From NCBI GenBank assembly GCA_021635425.1, contig JAJWOJ010000030.1, positions 1 through 12,249 on the forward strand: a stretch of DNA of 12,249 bases, given 5' to 3'. Made by a program: the position numbers and the translations under genes. Below are positions 1-6,184 of this stretch, one piece after another (the stretch's first letter is position 1; each line of letters opens with the position of its first letter). Origin of the DNA: Clostridiales bacterium. Lineage in GTDB: Bacteria; Bacillota; Clostridia; Christensenellales; Borkfalkiaceae. The notes under the pieces were generated by a model. It did no database searches and was not told the origin of the DNA. It saw only the letters and a list, made by a program, of their open reading frames with translations.

Positions 1-1
1 C

Positions 2-601
2 GGATACACGTCCACGGCGGCTCAGAGCAATCGTTACGTTTTGTTTTTCGACGGAGTCGGCAACGGCGGTTATAGCGGTATAGGTAAGGTAAGCGTTTTA
101 ATCAACGACGAAGAAAAATCCCTCGATTTCATAAATTGGGGAAACGAAACCGCGTTGTTGTTACCTTTCGACGTCTGCCCGAATGACGCTTCGAAATTAA
201 ACGAGATAACGATTAAAAGTTGTGTGATAGGCGGTTTTGTTATTAAAAACGATATAAATCTGTGGATAAGCGGTTATAAATACCTGACGGAAGCTCCGAA
301 AACCGTTACTCTTACGCGTGACGGCGGCGATTATCAAGGCGGCGAGCTTAATCGTTACGTCGTGTATTTTAACGAAATCGCGGGCGGCGATTTGGCTTAT
401 CTCGGAAAACTTTCGGTAATTGTCGACGATAAAACAGAAAAAGAGGAAGCGTTTTATCAGTGGAACAACGGTAAATCGGCGTTGCTTCTCGATGCCGAAA
501 ATTATCCGCTTAAAACCGAGTTTAAAATAACGACTAAAACGGGTTGGCTCGGAAATTATTTTATCGCCGATTCGGTTACGTTTTATATTTATAACGAACA
601 G
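2..601 (+). repeat. Two ~108-residue protein modules in the partial surface gene
   Basis: The conserved arginine of the NRY motif recurs 108 residues apart (codons at bases 32 and 353). Shared positions include GK(V/L)SV, a tryptophan-centred W-(G/N)N segment, ALLL, and an IT(I/T)K segment followed by a glycine-hydrophobic strand. These match the modules at 3106-4476, so both proteins draw on one domain family. I do not recognise a named domain; predicted beta-sandwich by strand pattern. Confidence 0.7.
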
Positions 602-1558
602 ATAATAGATAAAACGCCCGTGACGATTTCTTGCGGCAACGACGTTAAGTCTGAGGACATAGTTTGGAGCGAAGTTGCGCTCACCGGAATGTTTTCGGCT
701 AAAAATATAGAGAAAAACGGCGTGAAAGTGATTGGCTATCGATATGAAAACGCTCTTTACGAAAGTCTTTCCGCTGTGTACGGAGCGATAGGCGAAACCG
801 CGCCGAAAAGCGTTTCGATTGATGTTGTTACGGTTACGATTGAAAACGTTTACGGAGCGAGCATAAGACTTGCGAGCGACTATCAGGGGCTTCGTTTTAC
901 TGTCTCGATTTCGGCAGAAAAGGCGGGCGAGATTACCGATTACGGAGTGTTTGCAACGTCCGAAGCCTTCTTTAAAAAGCTCGGCGGAGACTTTACGGCA
1001 ATCGAGGACGGCAAGAACGGTTATAAAATTTCTTCCGCCGATGAAGATTTCAAAACTATCACAGAAGGCGACAGCGAAATATATTCGGTTGTAATCGATG
1101 TTTCGCCTGCCAATTATAACAAAAATTTCGTTGCATGCGGCTATCTGACGGTAACTTATGCGGGAGGAACGGCGAAGACCGTTCTTGCGGCGTATTCGTC
1201 CGAGGCGAATTTGCGTTCCTCTTACGAAGTCGCGACCAAGGCTCTTGAAAATTCTTCGGAATATAACGAACGTCAACTCAAAATAATCAGGAAATATGTG
1301 GACGGAGTTCTCGATATTGACGAAAATTATAACCTTGTCGGGGCGGAAAGAAGTTATACGATTGAAAAAATCGCCGACGGGCAAGTGAAAATCGTCGCCA
1401 AAGACGGATTCGACGTGGCAAGCGTTAAGGCGTTTTCGATAAAAGGAGTGAGATATTCCGCTACTTTCGACAACGGAACAGTTACGTTCGATTCGAAACT
1501 TCTTGCGGCGGGCGCGCTCGAAAATGCAATAAAGGACGCGGGCATAGAGGGCAGATAG
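2..1558 (+). CDS. Repeat-containing surface protein, 5'-truncated by the window edge
   Basis: The frame is open from base 2 to the TAG at 1556-1558. A TTG at 41 could be taken as a start, but the codons before it (…QSNRYV, bases 23-43) match the conserved NRY start of the module that recurs downstream, so the gene begins outside the window and 41 is not its start. Visible parts in order: one nearly complete ~108-residue module (bases 2-280), a second module (about 299-601, with NRYVVYF and WNNGKSALLL), then a GASIRLASDYQGLRF segment with YGVF (about 851-1240) of the type found in many large clostridial exported proteins, then a short beta-rich stretch. No catalytic motif is seen. The modules are homologous to those in the 1065-residue protein at 2983-6180. 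The stop is TAG, whereas every other gene here ends in TAA, and the same frame continues coherently after it. The gene is probably broken; role inferred as envelope binding or adhesion. Confidence 0.8.
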   Translation, partial: GYTSTAAQSNRYVLFFDGVGNGGYSGIGKVSVLINDEEKSLDFINWGNETALLLPFDVCPNDASKLNEITIKSCVIGGFVIKNDINLWISGYKYLTEAPKTVTLTRDGGDYQGGELNRYVVYFNEIAGGDLAYLGKLSVIVDDKTEKEEAFYQWNNGKSALLLDAENYPLKTEFKITTKTGWLGNYFIADSVTFYIYNEQIIDKTPVTISCGNDVKSEDIVWSEVALTGMFSAKNIEKNGVKVIGYRYENALYESLSAVYGAIGETAPKSVSIDVVTVTIENVYGASIRLASDYQGLRFTVSISAEKAGEITDYGVFATSEAFFKKLGGDFTAIEDGKNGYKISSADEDFKTITEGDSEIYSVVIDVSPANYNKNFVACGYLTVTYAGGTAKTVLAAYSSEANLRSSYEVATKALENSSEYNERQLKIIRKYVDGVLDIDENYNLVGAERSYTIEKIADGQVKIVAKDGFDVASVKAFSIKGVRYSATFDNGTVTFDSKLLAAGALENAIKDAGIEGR

Positions 1559-1762
1559 GCGGAAATGCTTTCCTACTGCGGGCAGTCTCTCGGCATTCAT
1601 CTCGAAAGCGGAAAACTCACGACGAACAGTTACGCATGCTCGACGGTTGAAGACGTAAAGAAATATTTCGACGCGGGTTCAAACGCAATCACTCGTGGCT
1701 ATCCGCAATCACTTGTGGTTAAAAGCAAACGATTGCGGCTGGGGTTTGTAGCCGAACAGTAA
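1559..1762 (+). pseudogene. In-frame continuation of the upstream gene after a TAG, then decay
   Basis: Directly after the TAG at 1556-1558 the same frame stays open to TAA at 1760-1762. The first ~42 codons read like real protein: SYCGQSLGIH, then VEDVKKYFDAGSNAI. This resembles the first strand and helix of glycosidase-like TIM barrels and is loosely similar to the IYAWRGPADL and WQTFKESGINTLI segments of the lipoprotein at 10789-12246. After about base 1684 the sequence becomes unlike coding (RGYPQSLVVKSKRLRLG) and contains short repeats. The simplest reading is that a longer gene once carried a C-terminal barrel-like domain, was cut by a nonsense change, and lost its 3' part. An alternative is a separate small ORF from ATG 1565 (65 residues), but only a weak GGCGG lies before it. 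Confidence 0.5.
1685..1738. repeat. Short direct and inverted repeats at the pseudogene break
   Basis: GCAATCACTCGTGGCT (1685-1700) recurs as GCAATCACTTGTGGTT (1705-1720), 14 of 16 identical with a 20-bp period. CCGCAATC (1703-1710) is also the exact reverse complement of GATTGCGG (1731-1738). The cluster begins where the upstream reading frame stops looking like protein, which suits a rearrangement scar or a degraded mobile-element end. No transposase is nearby. Confidence 0.45.
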
Positions 1763-1814
1763 GCAAAAAGCGGGCTATAAGGCGATAAACTAAATATTTT
1801 ACAATAAACAGAAG

Positions 1815-1854
1815 GGCTTTACGGCATGCTTGATTTGCCGTAAAGCCTTTTTTT
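1815..1854 (+). terminator. Strong intrinsic terminator, possibly bidirectional
   Basis: GGCTTTACGGCA (1815-1826) pairs perfectly over 12 bp with TGCCGTAAAGCC (1836-1847). The 9-nt loop is followed by seven T (1848-1854). It ends transcription from the left-hand surface gene. The convergent regulator gene ends only 19 bp to the right; read on the minus strand the stem is followed by a moderately T-rich stretch (CTTCTGTTTATT), so it may also serve that gene. Confidence 0.9.
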
Positions 1855-1872
1855 GAATGGGGTTTTAATTGG

Positions 1873-2817
1873 TTATAATTTTAAATTTTCGGGAAGGTAT
1901 TGCGAGTTTAAAAGATGCGCCCACACGGAGAACTTGCGGTAGGCGGAGGGCGTCATGCCCGTTTGCTGTTTGAAAATACGGGTGAAATAGGCAACGTTGT
2001 CGAAGTTGAGCGAATCGGAAATCTCACGGAAAGTCATGTTGTTTTCCTCTATGAGCCGCATAGCTTCGTCGATTTTAAGTTTCGTTATATAATTGACTAT
2101 CGATTCGTTATAATTTTGTTTGAACACGCGGCAGATGTGAGGAACGCTGTAATTAAGATTGTCGGCGATTTCCCGTAAGGACGGGTTTTCTTTAAAATGT
2201 TGCTCGAGATAAGAAAGGGTGTTCTGAGCTAAAACGTTATACGTTTTTACGGGGCGCGTCTTGTCCTTTTCGTTCCGAATATGTTCTTGCAAAATGTTCA
2301 GCATAAGGCATTCGATATTCACCCTTAAAGCCTGCCCGTAACCGAAATCCTTTTCTTCGTCCGCGTTTTTGTCCGAAAGCATTTTGAGGCGGAATTCCGA
2401 TTCGCTGTAATTTTTGGCGTAAATATTTAAAATATTGGAAAGAAGCTGTTTTTCGAAGGGAGAGAGTTTTCCGTTGAAAATCTCTTCGGGGTAACCCGTT
2501 GCGTCGAAAGATATCGTGATGCCCGTCGCATACGTTTCGTGCGGCTCCATTACGTGCCAGCGCATCGGCGGTACGCATATAAATTCACCCGCGCTAAGCA
2601 GAAAATTTTCGCCGTCCACGGTTATGACCATTTCGTTTTCGGCTACGTAATAAAACTCGTAGAAATTATGCCTTTCCCCCGTGAAGCGGAATCTCGGAGA
2701 AAAGCGGTTATAATACACGACTATAAGATTATCTATAGTGAACTCGTTTTTCATAGTCACGGGGTCGACGCGGTGATTTTGTCTGCCGCCTAAAAATTCG
2801 TAAACATATTCTTTCAT
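1873..2817 (-). CDS. AraC-family transcriptional regulator, cupin plus double HTH
   Basis: A 314-residue protein of normal AraC-family length. The N-terminal half (about 45-106) has the cupin-like pattern of sugar-responsive members: ERHNFYEFYYV, then GEFICVPPMRWH. The C-terminal ~100 residues hold the two helix-turn-helix units: about 213-233 (LREIADNLNYSVPHICRVFK) and 262-295 (FREISDSLNFDN, YFTRIFKQQTGMTPSAYRK). The last segment is the classic AraC signature. It is cytoplasmic and likely binds a small sugar through the cupin. It is divergent from the operon starting at 2983, the usual layout for a local activator. The first ATG (2815-2817) is chosen because of promoter position, but no ribosome binding site precedes it; an internal ATG at codon 22 also lacks one. 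Stop is TAA. The target and ligand are inferred from context only. Confidence 0.93.
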   Translation of the reverse strand: MKEYVYEFLGGRQNHRVDPVTMKNEFTIDNLIVVYYNRFSPRFRFTGERHNFYEFYYVAENEMVITVDGENFLLSAGEFICVPPMRWHVMEPHETYATGITISFDATGYPEEIFNGKLSPFEKQLLSNILNIYAKNYSESEFRLKMLSDKNADEEKDFGYGQALRVNIECLMLNILQEHIRNEKDKTRPVKTYNVLAQNTLSYLEQHFKENPSLREIADNLNYSVPHICRVFKQNYNESIVNYITKLKIDEAMRLIEENNMTFREISDSLNFDNVAYFTRIFKQQTGMTPSAYRKFSVWAHLLNSQYLPENLKL

Positions 2818-2823
2818 GCTTAC

Positions 2824-2852
2824 ATTTTATAGACACGGATAAAAATTGTCAA
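2824..2852 (-). promoter_or_regulatory. Promoter of the AraC-type regulator
   Basis: On the minus strand TTGACA (2852-2847) and TAAAAT (2829-2824) are separated by 17 bp: a perfect -35 and a 5/6 -10. Initiation about 7 nt past the -10 falls at roughly 2817, which is the A of the predicted ATG. This implies a leaderless or nearly leaderless mRNA, or a start further inside the gene. Confidence 0.65.
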
Positions 2853-2890
2853 GCATAATAACCAAAATGATAAGATTGTACAAAAAACTT

Positions 2891-2908
2891 GCTAACATAA
2901 GGCTAACA
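2891..2908. promoter_or_regulatory. Candidate AraC operator: tandem GCTAACA, 11-bp period
   Basis: GCTAACA occurs at 2891-2897 and again at 2902-2908, same orientation, 11 bp apart, so both lie on one face of the helix. AraC-type proteins typically bind direct repeats of this spacing with the proximal site touching the -35. Here the second copy overlaps the weak -35 of the operon promoter. The second copy also lies in an inverted repeat, GGCTA-5-TAGCC (2901-2915). Binding by the neighbouring regulator is inferred. Confidence 0.5.
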
Positions 2909-2932
2909 CATAGCCTTTCGGTATGATATAAT
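2903..2932 (+). promoter_or_regulatory. Promoter of the surface-protein/ABC transporter operon
   Basis: A consensus -10, TATAAT, lies at 2927-2932. Eighteen bp upstream the best -35 is CTAACA (2903-2908), matching TTGACA at only 4 of 6 positions. A good -10 with a poor -35 covered by a repeat element is typical of activator-dependent promoters. The start site would be near 2939, giving a leader of about 43 nt. Confidence 0.65.
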
Positions 2933-2945
2933 ATAAATCGCAAAC

Positions 2946-2977
2946 CGGTTATGTATCGAAGCATACCGATAAGGAGG
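2946..2977 (+). promoter_or_regulatory. Leader hairpin beside a strong ribosome binding site
   Basis: CGG-T-TATG (2946-2953) can pair with CATACCG (2962-2968), leaving one bulged T and an 8-nt loop. The RBS AAGGAGG (2971-2977) follows 2 nt later and sits 5 nt before ATG 2983, fixing the start. The hairpin leaves the RBS single-stranded, so it may protect the 5' end rather than block translation. No known riboswitch is recognised. Confidence 0.45.
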
Positions 2978-2982
2978 CAGAT

Positions 2983-5900
2983 ATGACAATAAACGTATTT
3001 AAAAAAGTTACGGTTGCCGTTTTAGCGTTTGCGGCGGCGGTGTGTCTGGCACTCGGATTTTCCGTTATGCCTGCCGCATTTGCGGCCGATGAGCCGAAAC
3101 CTATGACCGTTACGGGCGTAAGCGGCGGCGTGCAGGACTTTGCAAACCGCTATCTCGTGTATCTCGAGGGCGACGTCCCCTTTGAACACGACGGAAACGC
3201 AGACCCTATAACCGTTTCGGTGAACGGAGAAGATAAGACGATTTATCTTTATAACGATACGGGGGATAAAAAGGTAGCGTTGATCGTAACTTACGACATC
3301 GCGCCGAAGGAAGCGAAAAACAGAGTGGTCGTTAAAAAAGATACCGTAATCGGCGGATACAAAATCGCCGAAACCGTGACTATACTTCTTAATAACGGAA
3401 GCATGTCGATCGTCGTTCCCGACGTCGATTATCCCATCGAAAGCATAGGCGGAGGGGCGCAGGATAATATGAGCCGTTATCTCATATGGCTTAAAAGCAG
3501 CGTTGCGTTCGGAAGCAAAAACAATATCGATCCGATAACCGTTTCGATCGGCGGCGAGGACAAAACGCTTGAAATTTACAACGCGAAAGACGGCGACGTC
3601 GCGCTTTTGGTTCCTTACGACGTAGTTCCCAAGGCAAGCAAGGCGGAAGTGACGGTCAAAAAAGGTACGAGACTCGATAACTACGTCGTTGCGGAGGACG
3701 TAACGATTGTTCTCGATAACGGAGAATTTTATATAAAGGTTCCCGAAATCGATTTTACGATCGTCGATTTCGGCGGCGGAACGCAAGATAATGAGAGCCG
3801 TTACCTCGTATGGCTTAACGGAGACGCGGCTTTTGAAAGCGCGCAGTCGCCCGACCCGATAGTAGTATCGGTGAACGGCGAAGATAAAACTTTGAAACTT
3901 TTTAACGATAAAAGCGGCAAAGCTCTCGCGCTTATAGTTCCTTACGAAGTCGCTCCCAAGGACGGCAGAACGGAAATCACGATAAAGCAGGGAACGAAAA
4001 TCTGCAATTACGTCGTTAAAGAAGAAATTACGGCGATTCTTAATCGCGGAACCATAAAGAAGAAAGTTCCGCTTAAGGATATAACTTTCTCTCTTCAGAA
4101 AGATATGCTCGGCGACGTTACTTCCTGCATACAGGAAACTGCGGATTTACACAGATATCTTATCCGTATTCAGACCGACCTCGACGGGCTTACCGACACC
4201 ATGTGGAACGGTAACGTCTGTATCCTGGACGAAGGCACGGAAAACGAAAAAGAAATAAACATCAACTATCTCGGAGGAATGAACGGCAAGCCCGACGAAG
4301 AGGGCTACGACGGAACGGCTATTCTCGCGATAATCGATTATGAAGATATAGTTGCGGGCGCGACCGTTTCGAGCGAAATCGGAAAACACAGCGTTACCGT
4401 TAAACAGGGTTCGGAACTCGGCGGCGGATATTCCGTTAAGGAAGATTTCAGATTTTATATCGGAAACGAATATATCGCGGAGGACGAGCGCGATATCCCG
4501 AAGCTCCCCGCAGGCGTTTTCAAGGCTAACAAGGGCTTGGAAAACAAGACGGTTGACTTTGAAACACAGAAAATAGAAGATTACATTGCGGGTTCTTCCG
4601 TGGTTAAGCTCAAAGCAAACGCCGAAAAGGACGCGGACGGAAACGTTTTGTTAAGAAGCGGAGATTCGGCGGGCTACTGCAAATCGCTTAAAATGATAGG
4701 TGCGAAAGCCGAGCCGCAGATAAAATTCCGTTCGACTTATAACGGCGGAGACGTTTATCTCGTTATGGAACTTCGCAGCACGCTCGATAACGGTAACTTC
4801 TGGCTTACCGAGGGCGCGCCGATGGTAAGGCTTCGTTATAACGAAAGCAAAGCCGAAAGCGAAGATTTAAGCGAGTGCCTCTGGTTCGATTTCTTCAACG
4901 ACGGACTTCAGGGAACTCCTCAGTTCGTTATTTATCACAACAACGAGTTTAAACTCGAAAAGGGCGATTTCTTCGTGGAATTCGGCGCGGTCAACAAAAA
5001 AGACGTTCAGGGCAACGACGGATTCGTGTTCTTCGTTAAAGTAACGCAGGGCGAAAACACGGCTTACGGCGAATGCTATATGACAGGCGATTATAACGTT
5101 TCGGACAGCGGCGACGTATCAATTTATATAAGCCCCGCTCCGACTTCGCTTCTTCTCGATTATTCCGACTGGGCGACTACGGACGTTAAAGATTCCTGCA
5201 TAAAGAGCGTCGATACCGAAAGGGAAATCGACGGCGAAACGAGAAAGATAGGCGCGATGAGCCTTTATTCGCCAAAGATAAGAAGAGCGGAAAATACAGA
5301 CGAATATGACGTTTCGGATATCGTTCCGATAGGAAACGGCGTTACGTACACAAAGGTTGAAGGCGACACCGAATCTCCTTCGCAAAGCATGATAAACGCA
5401 ACCGAAGTAACCAATAAAAACGGCGGCTATTCGGTTAAGATGAAAATTAAATTCACCGGCGCGGATTTCGGCTTGACGTTTGCGTTCAGAGGCAAGAACA
5501 CTCTTGCAAAGTCGGGCTATAAGTTGATTATCGCGGACGATGTGGTTATCATCGGCTCGATGACGAAGCCTTCTCCGTTCGTTCAGGGTACGGAATACGA
5601 TATAGAAATCGGCTGCATAGATTATTTCGTCGCGGACGAAAGAGTGCCTGCGGGAACGATAGTATATCTTAAAGTCAACGGCGAGCTTATCGCGGAAGAC
5701 AATATCGAAAAAATGCTGGGCTTAGGCAATTATTTCTGCGCGCTTATAGAAGGCGCGGGGGACAGCAAGGTTACGATAACCTCCGCTAAAGCCGAAAACG
5801 AGAGAAAGGCTTACGAGCTTAAAACCACGGCTAACAAAACAGTTGTTTCAAGCGGCAAAAAGACGACGCTTTCCTACGAGTGCAACATGAAAACGGCATA

Positions 5901-6180
5901 CGATAAAGTCACTTACGAAATCGTTAAAGGCGACGCGCGCGTCGACGGCGACGGACTTTACAGCAATACCGACGGCGAAATCGTCGTGAGGGTTAAAATC
6001 GAAAACGAGTTCGGCACGTTCTACGGCGAAGAGGTGACTCTCAACAAAGGCGCGGCGGGCGAAAGCGGAAATACTTCCGGCTCGACGGGCAGAGGTTGCG
6101 GCGGCGGCGTAGCGGCGGGAATTCTTCCGTTTGCGGCGGCGGCGATTATAACGATAGCAAAAAAAAGAAGAGGTATATAA
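2983..6180 (+). CDS. Large secreted repeat/lectin-like surface protein with C-terminal anchor
   Basis: A 1065-residue exported protein. Residues 1-34 form a signal peptide ending AFA before ADEPKP. Residues 42-361 hold three similar modules of ~108 residues (RYLVY 56, RYLIW 165, RYLVW 273) and about 366-498 a more divergent fourth (RYLIR 391). Residues ~510-740 look like a beta-sandwich lectin-type domain (FRSTYNGGDVYLVMELRS, LWFDFF), and ~785-937 a second one (YSVKMKIKF, YDIEIGCID). Residues ~945-1023 resemble a bacterial Ig-like domain (KTTANKTVVSSGKKTTLSY). The tail is a Ser/Gly-rich linker, GCGGG, a hydrophobic segment, and KKRRGI, i.e. a membrane anchor or sorting signal. No catalytic motif is seen. 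As first gene of the operon, 4 bp before the solute-binding gene, it probably binds the polymer whose products the importer takes up. Domain names are by pattern; the binding target is unknown. Confidence 0.85.
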   Translation: MTINVFKKVTVAVLAFAAAVCLALGFSVMPAAFAADEPKPMTVTGVSGGVQDFANRYLVYLEGDVPFEHDGNADPITVSVNGEDKTIYLYNDTGDKKVALIVTYDIAPKEAKNRVVVKKDTVIGGYKIAETVTILLNNGSMSIVVPDVDYPIESIGGGAQDNMSRYLIWLKSSVAFGSKNNIDPITVSIGGEDKTLEIYNAKDGDVALLVPYDVVPKASKAEVTVKKGTRLDNYVVAEDVTIVLDNGEFYIKVPEIDFTIVDFGGGTQDNESRYLVWLNGDAAFESAQSPDPIVVSVNGEDKTLKLFNDKSGKALALIVPYEVAPKDGRTEITIKQGTKICNYVVKEEITAILNRGTIKKKVPLKDITFSLQKDMLGDVTSCIQETADLHRYLIRIQTDLDGLTDTMWNGNVCILDEGTENEKEININYLGGMNGKPDEEGYDGTAILAIIDYEDIVAGATVSSEIGKHSVTVKQGSELGGGYSVKEDFRFYIGNEYIAEDERDIPKLPAGVFKANKGLENKTVDFETQKIEDYIAGSSVVKLKANAEKDADGNVLLRSGDSAGYCKSLKMIGAKAEPQIKFRSTYNGGDVYLVMELRSTLDNGNFWLTEGAPMVRLRYNESKAESEDLSECLWFDFFNDGLQGTPQFVIYHNNEFKLEKGDFFVEFGAVNKKDVQGNDGFVFFVKVTQGENTAYGECYMTGDYNVSDSGDVSIYISPAPTSLLLDYSDWATTDVKDSCIKSVDTEREIDGETRKIGAMSLYSPKIRRAENTDEYDVSDIVPIGNGVTYTKVEGDTESPSQSMINATEVTNKNGGYSVKMKIKFTGADFGLTFAFRGKNTLAKSGYKLIIADDVVIIGSMTKPSPFVQGTEYDIEIGCIDYFVADERVPAGTIVYLKVNGELIAEDNIEKMLGLGNYFCALIEGAGDSKVTITSAKAENERKAYELKTTANKTVVSSGKKTTLSYECNMKTAYDKVTYEIVKGDARVDGDGLYSNTDGEIVVRVKIENEFGTFYGEEVTLNKGAAGESGNTSGSTGRGCGGGVAAGILPFAAAAIITIAKKRRGI
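3106..4476 (+). repeat. Three similar and one divergent ~108-residue modules
   Basis: Module starts lie near 3106, 3433, 3757 and 4078. Conserved features are GGG.QD....RYL(V/I)(Y/W)L, DPI(T/V)VS(V/I).GEDKTL, AL(I/L)VPY(D/E)V.PK, a basic VT(V/I)K.GT segment, and a final NY.V.E.(V/I)T strand with NG or RG. The fourth copy is longer (period ~118) and lacks most of these except RYLIR, ILAIIDYED, TVKQGSELG and YSVKEDF. Copies differ widely at the DNA level, so the expansion is old. Confidence 0.8.
6094..6177 (+). other. C-terminal GCGGG-TM-KKRRGI anchor/sorting signal
   Basis: Residues 1038-1065 follow a Ser/Gly/Thr linker and consist of a Cys in a glycine run (GCGGG), ~17 hydrophobic residues (VAAGILPFAAAAIITIA) and a basic tail. 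The three-part layout is that of CTERM-type sorting signals, some of which (GlyGly-CTERM with rhombosortase, Synerg-CTERM) place Gly/Cys before the membrane segment. It is not an LPXTG signal. No sorting protease is encoded in the window. Confidence 0.6.
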
Positions 6181-6184
6181 TTTA

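Noticed and set aside
41..43. TTG as start codon of the left gene
   Set aside because: The frame is open to the window edge and the residues before it (SNRYV) belong to the conserved module, so the true start lies outside.
197..1600. A long open frame on the minus strand opposite the partial surface gene (467 codons)
   Set aside because: It mirrors the codon pattern of the plus-strand gene, has no RBS or recognisable domain, and its protein is an Arg/Phe/Asn-rich shadow composition. The plus-strand frame has clear repeat homology.
1565..1762. Independent small gene starting at ATG 1565
   Set aside because: Weak RBS, same frame as the upstream gene, and fragmentary domain-like content fit a remnant better; kept as pseudogene with moderate confidence.
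2818..2982. Riboswitch or small RNA in the divergent intergenic region
   Set aside because: Only one short imperfect hairpin is present and the leader is about 43 nt, too short for known riboswitch classes.
3022..3786. Minus-strand open frame opposite the repeat modules (254 codons)
   Set aside because: Its length follows from repeated CpG-rich codons in the plus-strand repeats. The product is low-complexity in character and the opposite strand has signal peptide and module homology.
6103..6145. GGCGGCGGC runs as a microsatellite or recombination site
   Set aside because: They encode the Gly/Ala stretch of the anchor region in frame and vary in unit, so they are explained by the protein sequence.
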